NCBI GenBank assembly: GCA_030619585.1
Contig: JAUXBD010000137.1
Span: forward strand, 1 to 5,402
Direction of reading: 5' to 3'
DNA from: Desulfobacteraceae bacterium
GTDB lineage: Bacteria; Desulfobacterota; Desulfobacteria; Desulfobacterales; SURF-7
Length of the DNA stretch: 5,402 nt
The position numbers were made by a program, and so were the translations under genes. Below the pieces are notes generated by a model. It worked only from the letters and a program-made list of their open reading frames with translations, made no database searches and had not been told where the DNA came from. Positions 4,588-5,402 of the stretch are shown here, piece after piece; position 1 is the stretch's first letter; every line of letters begins with the position of its first letter.

Positions 4588-5402
4588 TTGCATATAGCCA
4601 CTCGAAAACCCATGTGGTCATCACTGCTGTTCTGTTCGTCCCCGGTGCGGGCTGCTGAACGCAGGTTATGGCCTCCTTCAGGTGTTATATGGCCTGAGCG
4701 GTCGGTCCAACTCCCTCCTCCCCGGTTTGCCCGGGCCTGGTCTTTTTTGCCGGCATCAGGCGGACCGGAAGGATTACGGTATGCAGAGATGGAATAATAG
4801 TCATCCTGAAAGACATCATAACACCATTCCCACACATTTCCTGCCATATCCATCATTCCAGCTTATACTAACTACGGGATGGTCCTTTCCCTGTTTGAAA
4901 TAGGTGTTCTCCCAGCTCCCATCCAGCCTAACTATCCACTCGCCTTTCCAGTACTGCCAGGAACCCTGCCCCTTTTCAGCATCAGTCACATAACCTGTAT
5001 CCTTTACAAAGTTTTCAAACTGCCCCTTTGTGACCGGATGCTTGCCCATCCAATAGCCATCAAGATAAACTTTATGGACAGGTTTTTCCCCTGACAAGCC
5101 GTCTTTTGAGCCCATTTTGAATTCTCCGGCCGGAATATAAACCATAACATGTCCTTCCTTAAACTCTGCTTCCCAGAATCCTTTCTCATTGAGATAGGTT
5201 TTTCCAGCTTTAGCTTGGATCTGCTTTAAATTTTCAGGAAGCTGGCATAGCTTAACCTGGCCCAGCCCCAAGTAAATATTCTCTATCCAAGTTTTTGCAT
5301 CTGTATAGGCTTCGCCCCAATCATCGTATTTAGAAGGAAAACCCTCTTTTTGAATCTGCTTAAGGCTTTTTCCGGAGGCCTTTTTGCGGCTTACAAAGTT
5401 TA
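4584..5402 (-). pseudogene. SUMF1/formylglycine-generating-enzyme-like protein gene with internal frame-changing deletion; 5' end beyond window
   Basis: The gene enters from the right edge (open from 5400) and reads leftwards for 183 codons to about 4852. A polar leader region (SLKQIQKEGFPSKYDDWGEAYTD) is followed by the start of the SUMF1 domain: MVYIPAGEFKMGSKDG, EKPVHKVYLDGYWMGKHPVTKGQFENFV, TGYVTDAEKG and DHPVVSISWND. There the frame jumps by one: the original frame runs 12 more codons to TGA at 4816, while the domain resumes in another frame as GMMDMAGNVWEWCYDVF, NRGGGSW, LRSAARTG and DDHMGFRVA, stopping at TAA 4584-4586. The middle part normally between SWND and DMxGNVWEW (roughly 60-80 residues, containing the RLPTEAEWE motif) is missing. 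The C-terminal catalytic cysteines of true formylglycine-generating enzymes are also absent from the remaining part, as in most bacterial SUMF1-domain proteins. The product cannot fold normally. Confidence 0.8.

Noticed and set aside
4816..5271. Reading frame from TTG at 5271 as a complete 151-residue gene.
   Set aside because: The frame continues open upstream to the window edge with plausible coding sequence, and its last 12 codons are out of frame with the SUMF1 domain, so it is only one part of a broken gene.
4584..5402. A functional formylglycine-generating enzyme for sulfatase activation.
   Set aside because: The middle of the domain is deleted with a frame change, and the C-terminal cysteines needed for catalysis are not seen; there is also no sulfatase gene in the window.
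1..5402. CRISPR array, tRNA or rRNA gene, or phage genes.
   Set aside because: No regularly spaced repeats, no cloverleaf with conserved arms and no rRNA-like stretches were seen; apart from the transposase tail no mobile-element protein is recognisable.

Overview
The window is bacterial, of moderate to low G+C, and cannot be placed securely by eye. The sigma factor / HEAT-repeat membrane protein / DUF4097 cluster at the left is a layout familiar from Bacteroidota and related FCB-type lineages. The secreted NifX-like protein and the SUMF1-type protein fit a free-living, probably anaerobic environmental bacterium. This is inference from gene content only.

Left third (1-2112, minus strand): a tight operon reads leftwards. 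It encodes an ECF sigma factor, then a one-pass membrane protein with an acidic cytoplasmic N-terminus and HEAT-like repeats that probably acts as the anti-sigma factor, then an exported DUF4097 protein cut by the left edge. The coding regions nearly touch or overlap. A candidate extended -10 promoter and a 23-nt imperfect inverted repeat lie upstream of the sigma gene.

Middle (2113-4065, plus strand): a startless open frame of 81 codons looks like a decayed gene. It is followed by a SAM-dependent methyltransferase with its own promoter and a strong stem-loop at the predicted 5' end of its mRNA. Next come 504 bp without a recognisable gene; they hold a run of small hairpins and a possible tiny transcription unit. 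Then comes a small NifX/NifB-family cluster-binding protein that unusually carries a signal peptide, with a good promoter and ribosome binding site.

Right third (4066-5402): this is a graveyard. The C-terminal tail of an IS200/RAYT-type transposase ends in a hairpin, and directly after it lies a hot-dog thioesterase that has lost its 5' end. Convergent to it, and sharing its stop-codon bases, is a SUMF1/formylglycine-generating-enzyme-like gene with an internal, frame-changing deletion; its 5' end lies beyond the right edge. No CRISPR array, rRNA or tRNA was seen. I found no convincing new multi-gene system. The best leads are the exported NifX-like protein, the sigma/HEAT/DUF4097 module with its leader inverted repeat, and the structured 3185-3530 region.
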